Shown here piece after piece: positions 1-5,897 of a stretch of 10,879 nt of DNA. Each line of letters opens with the position of its first letter. Positions within the stretch are counted from its first letter, which is position 1. This stretch comes from CAZPCZ01 sp964585225 (GTDB lineage: Bacteria > Patescibacteriota > Patescibacteriia > JACPHY01), in the NCBI GenBank assembly GCA_964585225.1, contig CAZPCZ010000046.1, positions 1 through 10,879 of the forward strand. Reading direction: 5' to 3'. A model generated the notes under the pieces. The model made no database searches, was not told the DNA's origin, and saw only the letters and a program-made list of their open reading frames with translations. A program made the translations under genes and the position numbers.

Positions 1-45
1 ACCACCATTTCCTGATTATTTCGTTGAGATCACGCAGGATCTAGG

Positions 46-68
46 TAGAAATTAGTAATTAGAAATTT
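46..68. repeat. AT-rich short direct repeat downstream of pilB
   Basis: Two near copies of TAGAAATTA (46-54 and 60-68, the second ending in T) lie 14 nt apart just past the pilB stop codon. The patch is almost free of G and C, while its surroundings are well above half GC, so it stands out in composition. Parts of it can also pair as a weak hairpin (GAAAT with ATTTC), but no T-run follows on the pilB strand, so I do not call it a terminator. It could be a remnant of an intergenic repeat family. Function is unknown. Confidence 0.4.
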
Positions 69-72
69 CCGA

Positions 73-1848
73 TTACTCCCGCGTCACCCGTAAGACTTCC
101 TCGATGGTGGTGACTCCCTCCATCGCTTTGAGGATCCCGTCGACGAACATCGTCGCCATGCCTTCGGCAACCGCCTGCGCGTGGATCGCGTCGCGGTTCG
201 CCCGAGCCTGGATGAGCTCCGAAATGGTTGGCGTCACCTCAAGCACCTCGAAGATGCCGACGCGGCCGCGGTAGCCACTCGCACACTCCGCACATGTGGT
301 CCGCTCCCACACCTCGAGCCCATCGAGTGACGACGTACTCCGCCCCTTTCTTCCCTTTCCGCTGCCGATCCTCTTGAGCGCCTCCTCCGTCTCCATTCCG
401 CGCGTCTCGAGCTGTGCGCGAATGTCCGCGGAGAGTGCCACGCGTTTCCGACAGGGCTCGCAGAGCTTCCGCACGAGCCGCTGCGCGATAATGCAGTTGA
501 TGGTCGAGGCGACGAGGAACGTCGGCACCCCCATCTCTTGCAGCCGCGTGAGGGAGGTCGCCGCATCGTTCGTGTGGAGCGTCGCGAGCACGAGGTGGCC
601 GGTGAGCGCGGCGTTCACCGCAATGTCCGCGGTCTCTGCATCGCGGATCTCCCCGACCATGATGATGTTCGGATCCTGCCTCAGGAGCGACCGGAGCCCG
701 GTCGCGAACGTGAATCCGATCTTCGGCTGCACTTGTGACTGGTTGATGCCGGGCATCCGGTACTCGATGGGGTCTTCGATCGTCGCGATGTTTACGCCCG
801 GTCGGTTCAGCGTGTTCATCATCGCGTAGAGCGTCGTCGTCTTGCCGGAGCCCGTCGGCCCCGTCACGAAGATGATGCCGTGTGGCTTCCGCATGTTCCG
901 CTCGAGGATCGCGAGCGGCGCGGTATCGCCGAGTGCCGTCGCCCGGACCCCGAGCTCCGCGAGCGTGAGCGACTTCCCCGTCTCGCGGAGGATGCGGAGG
1001 ACCGCCTTCTCACCGTCGTACACTGGCATCATGGCGACGCGAACCGCGATGCGTTCGTTCGGTGTCGTCACCTTGAACCGTCCGTCCTGTGGGAGGCGGT
1101 GCTCGTCAATCTTGAGGTTCGCGAGGATTTTGATGCGCGCGATGAGTCCGGCGGCTGCCGAGCGCGGGAGCGTCGTCGTCGGTTGGAGGACGCCATCAAT
1201 GCGGTAGCGGACGACCACGCCCTCTTCCGTCGGTTCGATATGGATGTCGGACGCCTGCCGGCTGATCGCATGCTGGAGGAGTGTATCAACGATGCGGACG
1301 ATCGGGGCCTCCTCGGCTCGGCGGTGGAGGTCGCGATCCTCGACCCGCTCTGGTCGCGGTTCCGGTTGGGTCGAGAGCGCGGCGAGCGATTCCACAGTTT
1401 CCGCGACATCCGCGTGGTACAAGCGAACGGTTTCCATGATCGCCTGCGGCGTCGCGAGCGCGGGCGCGACCTCGAGGTCGGTTGCGCGCCGGAGGAGCTC
1501 GATGGTATCGAGGTCATCGGGATCCTCCATGGCGACGCGGAGGGTGTGGTCGTCCCCATCGTACGCAATGACCCGCCGGTTCATGGCGAGCGGGGCGGAG
1601 ATGCGGTGGAGGACCTCCGGTGGGATCGCGTGATCACGGAGGTCCACGAACGGGACGTCCATCGCTGCGGCGGCGGCCTCGTAGAGCACGCGCTCACCCA
1701 CGAGCTTCCGGGCGAGGAGGACATCCGCGAGCGGTTGCCCCGCTTGCCGCGCAGCATCGATCGCGCCGGTGAGTGTGTCATCAGGGACGAGTTTCGCGCC
1801 GCGGACGGTCTGTTCGATGAAGGCATCCGAGAGCATAGGTGGGAACAT
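73..1848 (-). CDS. pilB: Type IV pilus assembly / type II secretion ATPase, PilB/GspE family
   Basis: This is a cytoplasmic hexameric ATPase that powers extension of a type IV pilus or related pseudopilus. The 591-residue reading has an N-terminal MshEN-like domain (about 25-150), then ASDIHIEP (199-206), Walker A GPTGSGKTT (330-338), the Asp box around IEDPIEY (357-363), Walker B with IIMVGEIRD (395-403) and the His box TGHLVLATLHTND (416-428). Two CxxC pairs (C463/C466 and C519/C522) form the usual zinc site of PilB/GspE. The stretch between the pairs is 52 residues and holds a basic Gly/Ser/Lys/Arg loop (496-507), longer than I expect for the family. Two starts are possible: ATG at 1848, which lies inside the 84-bp palindromic element, and ATG at 1836 (587 residues). 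I cannot see a Shine-Dalgarno for either. No other pilus gene is in the window, so PilB and GspE cannot be told apart by context. Confidence 0.93.
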   Translation of the reverse strand: MFPPMLSDAFIEQTVRGAKLVPDDTLTGAIDAARQAGQPLADVLLARKLVGERVLYEAAAAAMDVPFVDLRDHAIPPEVLHRISAPLAMNRRVIAYDGDDHTLRVAMEDPDDLDTIELLRRATDLEVAPALATPQAIMETVRLYHADVAETVESLAALSTQPEPRPERVEDRDLHRRAEEAPIVRIVDTLLQHAISRQASDIHIEPTEEGVVVRYRIDGVLQPTTTLPRSAAAGLIARIKILANLKIDEHRLPQDGRFKVTTPNERIAVRVAMMPVYDGEKAVLRILRETGKSLTLAELGVRATALGDTAPLAILERNMRKPHGIIFVTGPTGSGKTTTLYAMMNTLNRPGVNIATIEDPIEYRMPGINQSQVQPKIGFTFATGLRSLLRQDPNIIMVGEIRDAETADIAVNAALTGHLVLATLHTNDAATSLTRLQEMGVPTFLVASTINCIIAQRLVRKLCEPCRKRVALSADIRAQLETRGMETEEALKRIGSGKGRKGRSTSSLDGLEVWERTTCAECASGYRGRVGIFEVLEVTPTISELIQARANRDAIHAQAVAEGMATMFVDGILKAMEGVTTIEEVLRVTRE

Positions 1849-1926
1849 CCGAATGCTTCGAATTCCATCCGAATGATCCGAATATTTGGAGCATTCGGAT
1901 CCGGCATTCGCATCATTCGGATGTTC
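1843..1926 (+). repeat. 84-bp palindromic element, copy 1 (pilB leader)
   Basis: The element starts GAACATCCGAATG (1843-1855) and ends with its exact reverse complement (1914-1926), a perfect 13-bp terminal inverted repeat. The interior is built from further copies of ATCCGAAT/ATTCGGAT and has a central hairpin. It matches the copy at 6613-6696 at 76 of 84 positions, with the same length, the same orientation and no gap. Here it lies between the pilB -10 box and the second pilB ATG, and it contains the first ATG (complement of 1846-1848). I see no target-site duplication. There is no transposase, so if it is mobile it must be moved in trans. Confidence 0.9.
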
Positions 1927-1932
1927 TCCCCG

Positions 1933-1941
1933 AGTATACCA
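1933..1941 (-). promoter_or_regulatory. Extended -10 promoter for pilB
   Basis: On the minus strand TGGTATACT gives an extended -10 (TGn) with the hexamer TATACT, one base from the TATAAT consensus. No good -35 is visible. Transcription should start about 7 nt further on, near 1926, which is the outer edge of the 84-bp element. The pilB leader would then be almost exactly that element. Confidence 0.55.
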
Positions 1942-1943
1942 CG

Positions 1944-1952
1944 TGCTACGCT
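1944..1952 (+). promoter_or_regulatory. Possible extended -10 promoter for the small membrane protein and mraY-ftsW
   Basis: TGCTACGCT resembles an extended -10 with hexamer TACGCT. It ends exactly 8 nt before the GTG at 1961, the same spacing as at 4597-4602 and 8091-8096. It lies 2 bp from the pilB -10 on the other strand, with CACGTG at the junction, so the two promoters are back to back. The hexamer itself is weak. The spacing is the main support. Confidence 0.4.
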
Positions 1953-1960
1953 AGAGACCT

Positions 1961-2338
1961 GTGCGGCGATTGCAACTCACGACGCCCATCATCACCTTCC
2001 GCGATCCACTGCTCGCATCCCCGTTCCTGCGCTGGTGTACCATCGTGGCGACCGCGCTCAATCTCGGGGCGTGGATCGTGATCCTCGGCATCCCAAGTCT
2101 CCCGGGCCCCGATGCGATCGTCATCCACTACACGACGACCTTCGGCATTGACGCGCTCGGGGACTGGAAGGACCTCCTCCGACTCCCAGTAACCGGGACC
2201 GTACTCCTCGGCGCAAACATCGTCATCGCGCGTCTCCTCGCCACCGAAGCGGCATCCGTTCTCCTCATCACCGCGAACGTCCTCATCGAGTTCGCCGTGC
2301 TCCTCGGCTCCATCCTGCTGTGGCAGGTGAATACGTGA
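1961..2338 (+). CDS. Small three-helix membrane protein upstream of mraY
   Basis: This 125-residue hydrophobic protein has predicted membrane helices at about 24-45, 76-93 and 97-120. Between the first two lies HYTTTFGIDALGDW (56-69). I recall an HYNxxFGID-type motif from unnamed small membrane proteins in Patescibacteria, but I cannot assign a function. The GTG start is the only upstream start candidate, and it lies 8 nt after a possible -10 box, which suggests a leaderless transcript. Its TGA stop (2336-2338) overlaps a possible GTG start of mraY, and a GGTGA ribosome-site-like stretch for mraY lies in its last codons, so the two are probably translationally coupled. A role in the envelope or peptidoglycan pathway is inferred only from this position. 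Confidence 0.75.
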   Translation: MRRLQLTTPIITFRDPLLASPFLRWCTIVATALNLGAWIVILGIPSLPGPDAIVIHYTTTFGIDALGDWKDLLRLPVTGTVLLGANIVIARLLATEAASVLLITANVLIEFAVLLGSILLWQVNT

Positions 2339-2340
2339 GT

Positions 2341-3381
2341 ATGGATCCAGTTGTCAAAATCCTCATCCTCACCACGCTCGCGTTCGTCGTCACGATATCC
2401 TGGACGCCGCTCCTCACGCGCATCCTCTACAAATACAAGCTCGGGAAGAGCATCCGGCTCGCCTCCGATGCGCCGGTGTACGCCTCGCTCCATGGCCACA
2501 AGGCGGGGACGCCGACGATGGGTGGGTTGCTCGTCTGGGTGACGACGCTCGCGTTCGCCGTGATCTTTGCAACCGCGCATGCGTTCGGTGTTCCGTTCCT
2601 CCGCGATCTCGATTTCCTCACGCGCTCCGAGACGCTCCTCCCGCTCGGTGCGCTCGTCGTCGCCGCGCTCGTCGGTCTCGGTGACGATCTCCTGAACGTC
2701 TTGCGCGTCGGTGCGCACGGCGGCGGGTTCGCCATGCGGCACCGGCTCGTCATGTATAGCGTGATCGCAGCGGTTGGCGCGTGGTGGTTCGTCGCGAAGC
2801 TCGAATGGACGACGCTCCGTGTACCCTTCGTTGGTCTCGCGGATCTCGGGCCGATGGGCTTCGGCCTCTTCGCATTCGCGTTGCTCGTCGCGACCGCGTT
2901 CTCGGTGAATGAGACGGACGGGCTCGATGGTCTCGCTGGCGGGACGCTCCTCACGTCGTTCGCCGCCTATGGCGCCATCGCATTCCTCCAGGGTCGTTCT
3001 GACCTCGCGGCGCTCACCGGCGTCCTGACGGGCTCGCTCCTCGCGTTCCTCTGGTTCAACATTCCACCGGCGAGGTTCTTCATGGGCGATACCGGCGCGA
3101 TGGCGCTCGGTATCGCACTCGCGGTCATCGCGCTCCTCACGAACGCGCCGCTCCTCCTCATCGTCATCGGTTTTCCATTCGCCGTGGAGTCTGCATCCGT
3201 CCTCGTCCAGATGTTCTGGAAGCGCGTGTTCGGCCGCAAGCTCTTCCGTTCCACGCCGATCCACCACCACCTGGAAGCCGCAGGCTGGCCGGAGCCGAAG
3301 ATCGTCATGAGGACGTGGGTGATTTCAGGCGTCACCGCCGTACTCGGCCTCATCATCTTCCTGCTCGACCGAGGTGCATGA
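2341..3381 (+). CDS. mraY: Phospho-N-acetylmuramoyl-pentapeptide transferase
   Basis: MraY is a polytopic membrane enzyme that joins UDP-MurNAc-pentapeptide to undecaprenyl phosphate to make lipid I. The 346-residue reading carries the family motifs in order: KAGTPTMGG (54-62), an aspartate pair (115-116), NETDGLDGLAGG (190-201), FMGDTG (247-252) and PIHHH (306-310), close to the usual family length of about 360. Where the E. coli enzyme has the conserved Lys133, this protein appears to read RHR rather than a lysine, by eye alignment. I chose ATG 2341, with AGGTGA (2325-2330) upstream. GTG 2335, which overlaps the previous stop, is the main alternative, and GTG 2320 would add seven residues. 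The stop overlaps the ftsW start as ATGA, showing tight coupling. GC-rich codons match the neighbours. Confidence 0.95.
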   Translation: MDPVVKILILTTLAFVVTISWTPLLTRILYKYKLGKSIRLASDAPVYASLHGHKAGTPTMGGLLVWVTTLAFAVIFATAHAFGVPFLRDLDFLTRSETLLPLGALVVAALVGLGDDLLNVLRVGAHGGGFAMRHRLVMYSVIAAVGAWWFVAKLEWTTLRVPFVGLADLGPMGFGLFAFALLVATAFSVNETDGLDGLAGGTLLTSFAAYGAIAFLQGRSDLAALTGVLTGSLLAFLWFNIPPARFFMGDTGAMALGIALAVIALLTNAPLLLIVIGFPFAVESASVLVQMFWKRVFGRKLFRSTPIHHHLEAAGWPEPKIVMRTWVISGVTAVLGLIIFLLDRGA

Positions 3382-4508
3382 GACTCCCGCGTTTCCTCGC
3401 CAACTCTGACACCTCCTTCCTCGTTTCGCTCGGGCTCCTCGTCGCGCTCGGGCTCATCTTCCTCTCATCGGCCTCCGCGCCGCTCGCGTACGAGCGGTTT
3501 CACAACCGATCGTACTACCTCTGGCACCAGGCGCTCGCTGGCGTCGTCCCGGGGATCATCGCGTTCGGCATCACTGCTCGCCTGCGGCGGACCGCGCTCC
3601 AACGCGCTGCGGTGCCGGTATTTCTCGCGAGCCTCGTCCTCCTCGTGCTCCTCTTCATCCCTGGCCTTGCAGTGACGTACGGTCGGACACGGAGCTGGCT
3701 TGGCATCGGGCCCCTCACGTTCCAGCCCGCGGAGATCGCGAAGCTCGGGTTCATCCTCGCGCTCGCCGCGTGGATGACCGTCCGGCGTCCGCCGTGGTTT
3801 CACATTCGATCCTGGAGCTTCGGCTTTGCCCCCTTTCTCGCGGTGTTCGGGACCGTCGTCGGACTCATCGCGCTGCAACCGGACGTCGGGACGATGGTCA
3901 TCATTGCAGCGATCGGCATCATCCTGGCGTTCGCCGCCGGCACGCCATGGTCGCAGCTCGTTGCTGTGGTCGTCGCGGGCGGTGTGGCGCTCGGCGGGCT
4001 CATTGCCGCGGCGCCGTACCGTATCGCGCGGCTCACCGTCTTCCTCCATCCGGAGCTCGATCCGCAGGGGATCGGCTACCAGGTAAACCAGGCGCTCCTC
4101 GCCGTCGGTTCCGGTGGGTGGTTCGGGCAGGGGCTCGGTCGGTCGCGGCAGAAGTTCGCGTTCCTCCCGGAGGTGATCTCGGACTCCATCTTCGCGATCA
4201 TCGCGGAGGAGATCGGGTTCCTCTTCTCGCTCGCGTTCATCGGGCTTATCGCGTACGTGACGTGGCGCGTCCTCCGGAGCGCATTTGAGGCGACGGACGC
4301 ATTCGACCGTCTCGTCCTCATCGGCATCGCGGCATGGTGGGGATCGCAGTCCATCGTGAATGTTGGCGCGATGGTCGGCCTCCTCCCGATCACCGGCCTT
4401 CCGCTCCCCTTCGTGAGCTACGGCGGCACCGCGATGGTCGTCTCGCTCGCCGCCGCGGGGATCGTGGTGAACCTCTCGCGAACGCAGCGCGCAGAGCGGA
4501 GAACGTGA
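3378..4508 (+). CDS. ftsW: SEDS-family peptidoglycan polymerase (FtsW/RodA)
   Basis: SEDS proteins are multi-pass membrane glycosyltransferases that polymerise lipid II, FtsW at the division septum and RodA along the cell side. The 376-residue protein has about ten hydrophobic segments and the family motifs FQPAE (115-119), QPDVGT (167-172), GYQVNQALLAVGSGGWFGQG (233-252) and LPITGLPLPFVSYGG (336-350). Asp269 in SDSIFA fits the catalytic aspartate described for RodA/FtsW. The start ATG at 3378 overlaps the mraY stop as ATGA. An in-frame start further upstream (3315) would lie inside mraY and adds a non-hydrophobic tail, so I reject it. I prefer ftsW over rodA because it sits between mraY and murG. 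Sequence alone does not settle this. Confidence 0.9.
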   Translation: MRLPRFLANSDTSFLVSLGLLVALGLIFLSSASAPLAYERFHNRSYYLWHQALAGVVPGIIAFGITARLRRTALQRAAVPVFLASLVLLVLLFIPGLAVTYGRTRSWLGIGPLTFQPAEIAKLGFILALAAWMTVRRPPWFHIRSWSFGFAPFLAVFGTVVGLIALQPDVGTMVIIAAIGIILAFAAGTPWSQLVAVVVAGGVALGGLIAAAPYRIARLTVFLHPELDPQGIGYQVNQALLAVGSGGWFGQGLGRSRQKFAFLPEVISDSIFAIIAEEIGFLFSLAFIGLIAYVTWRVLRSAFEATDAFDRLVLIGIAAWWGSQSIVNVGAMVGLLPITGLPLPFVSYGGTAMVVSLAAAGIVVNLSRTQRAERRT

Positions 4509-4574
4509 GCTCTGTGGCATCAGACGGACAAACACGTACGATGCGGTAGGTTTGTGATTTGTGGGATTCGCACC

Positions 4575-4602
4575 TTGACATCATGAATACTCGGACTATA
4601 CT
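4575..4602 (+). promoter_or_regulatory. Sigma-70-type promoter, leaderless, for the AAA_14 ATPase
   Basis: A perfect TTGACA (4575-4580), a 16-bp spacer and TATACT (4597-4602) make the best promoter in the window. The ATG at 4611 starts 8 nt after the -10, so transcription should begin at or within 2 nt of the start codon, giving a leaderless mRNA. It lies in the 102-bp gap after ftsW, which shows no convincing terminator. The ATPase gene therefore has its own promoter although it stands among envelope genes. Confidence 0.8.
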
Positions 4603-4610
4603 AGAAGTAC

Positions 4611-5876
4611 ATGATCAAACGTGATCTCTACGCGAAACTCAAAGAGCACCTCTCGCAGAAAGAGATGAGCGTCATTGTTGGTCCGAGACAGGCGGGCAAG
4701 ACGACGCTCATGGAGCAACTCCGAGCGGAGATCAAGACTACCGGAGCGCGCACGGCGTTTTTCAATGTGGACGTCGAGGCCGACCGCACGGTGATGGCAT
4801 CGCAGGAGCGCCTCCTCCAAGCCATCCGAGCGTCCATCGGTCGTGAGCATGGGTACGTATTCCTCGATGAGATCCAGCGTAAAGAGAATGCCGGATTGTT
4901 CCTCAAGGGCCTCTACGACCAACATCTTCCCTATAAATTCATCGTGTCTGGTTCCGGGAGCATTGAGCTCAAGGCGAAGGTGCACGAGTCCCTCGCCGGA
5001 CGCAAGCAGACCTTCGAGCTCTCCACGTGTTCGTTTCTCGAGTTCGCGCAGTACCGGACCGCGTACGCATACGGGGAGCGCATCAGTGAATTCCTCGCTG
5101 CAGACCGCGTGCGCGCGGACACACTCCTTGAGGAATACGTGAGCCGCGGTGGGTACCCGCGTGCCGTGGTTGCCGAGCGACTCGACGAGCAACGCGCAAT
5201 CATGGCGGAGATCGTCCGCGCGTACATGGAGCGCGACATTACCGTGCTCCTCGGGGTGACAAAGGACGAAGCATTCGGTTCGCTCGTGCGTCTCCTCGCG
5301 CGCGAGGTCGGGCAAGTGGTGAACATGTCCGCGCTCGCGCAGACCATCGGGATCGCACCGCGCACGGCGCAGCAGTACCTCCACTACATCGAGCAGACGT
5401 TCATCGCTCGCCGGGTGCCACCATTCTTCCGGAACGCGCGGAAGGAGATCCGCAAGTCACCCGTGTACTACTTCTGCGACCTCGGGATGCGGAGCCACGC
5501 TGCGGATGCCTACGGCCTGCCGACGATCGGGCAGGGGAACGGGTTCGCGTTCGAGAATTTCGTCCACCGCGTGCTCGACGAGCAGGCAGAGCGAGCGTAC
5601 GCGCGCCTCTACTTCTGGCGGACGAAGGACGGCGCCGAGGTGGACTTCGTGCTCGCGCGCGGCGACGTGCTCGTGCCGGTGGAAGTGAAGGATTCCGTGC
5701 TGCGTTCCGCGACGGTCGGACGATCGCTCCGGAGTTTCATTGCGCAGTACCACCCTCCGCGTTCCTACCTCATTCATCGGGGCGAGCCCATGGAGGCGCG
5801 TGTGGATGATACGGTCGTTTCCTTCATGCCATGGCACACGCTTGTCTGCACGCCCGTCTTGGATGCGCAGCAATGA
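4611..5876 (+). CDS. AAA_14/DUF4143-type ATPase with nuclease-like C-terminal domain
   Basis: The 421-residue protein has an N-terminal P-loop ATPase domain with Walker A GPRQAGKTT (24-32), Walker B YVFLDEIQ (82-89) and a sensor strand FIVSGSGS (110-117), followed by SLAGR, typical of AAA_14. A helical, winged-helix-like middle (about 225-275, including TAQQYL) leads to a C-terminal DUF4143 region. There E315 (FENFV), D345 (GAEVDFVL) and E358-x-K360 (VEVK) match the layout of a PD-(D/E)xK nuclease fold. Such proteins are common and often multi-copy in bacteria and archaea, and their role is poorly known; suggested links include toxin-antitoxin or mobile-element biology. No partner gene is adjacent. 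It separates ftsW from murG and has its own leaderless promoter, so I take it as a later insertion into the envelope cluster. Its base composition looks like its neighbours'. Confidence 0.88.
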   Translation: MIKRDLYAKLKEHLSQKEMSVIVGPRQAGKTTLMEQLRAEIKTTGARTAFFNVDVEADRTVMASQERLLQAIRASIGREHGYVFLDEIQRKENAGLFLKGLYDQHLPYKFIVSGSGSIELKAKVHESLAGRKQTFELSTCSFLEFAQYRTAYAYGERISEFLAADRVRADTLLEEYVSRGGYPRAVVAERLDEQRAIMAEIVRAYMERDITVLLGVTKDEAFGSLVRLLAREVGQVVNMSALAQTIGIAPRTAQQYLHYIEQTFIARRVPPFFRNARKEIRKSPVYYFCDLGMRSHAADAYGLPTIGQGNGFAFENFVHRVLDEQAERAYARLYFWRTKDGAEVDFVLARGDVLVPVEVKDSVLRSATVGRSLRSFIAQYHPPRSYLIHRGEPMEARVDDTVVSFMPWHTLVCTPVLDAQQ

Positions 5877-5897
5877 CTCACCGACCACTCATTTCGT

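Noticed and set aside
1837..1932. Target-site duplication flanking the 84-bp element
   Set aside because: The flanks of copy 1 (GGTGG and TCCCC) and of copy 2 (AGGGAG and ATTACC) do not match each other or across the insert, so no duplication can be claimed.
880..2151. Long plus-strand open frame of 423 codons opposite pilB
   Set aside because: It mirrors the pilB frame, is rich in Arg/Asp/Glu/His with no family motif, and crosses the divergent promoter. GC-rich codon use on the minus strand explains it.
2128..3270. Long minus-strand open frame opposite mraY
   Set aside because: The composition is almost all charged residues with no hydrophobic core. mraY on the plus strand has every family motif. 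The similar frame at 3465-4535 opposite ftsW is rejected for the same reason.
3315..3377. 21-residue N-terminal extension of ftsW
   Set aside because: It lies wholly inside mraY in another frame and is basic and non-hydrophobic. ATG 3378 overlaps the mraY stop as ATGA and leads straight into the first membrane helix.
4528..4555. Terminator after ftsW (ACAAAC paired with GTTTGT)
   Set aside because: The stem is only 6 bp, poor in GC, with a 16-nt loop and no T-run.
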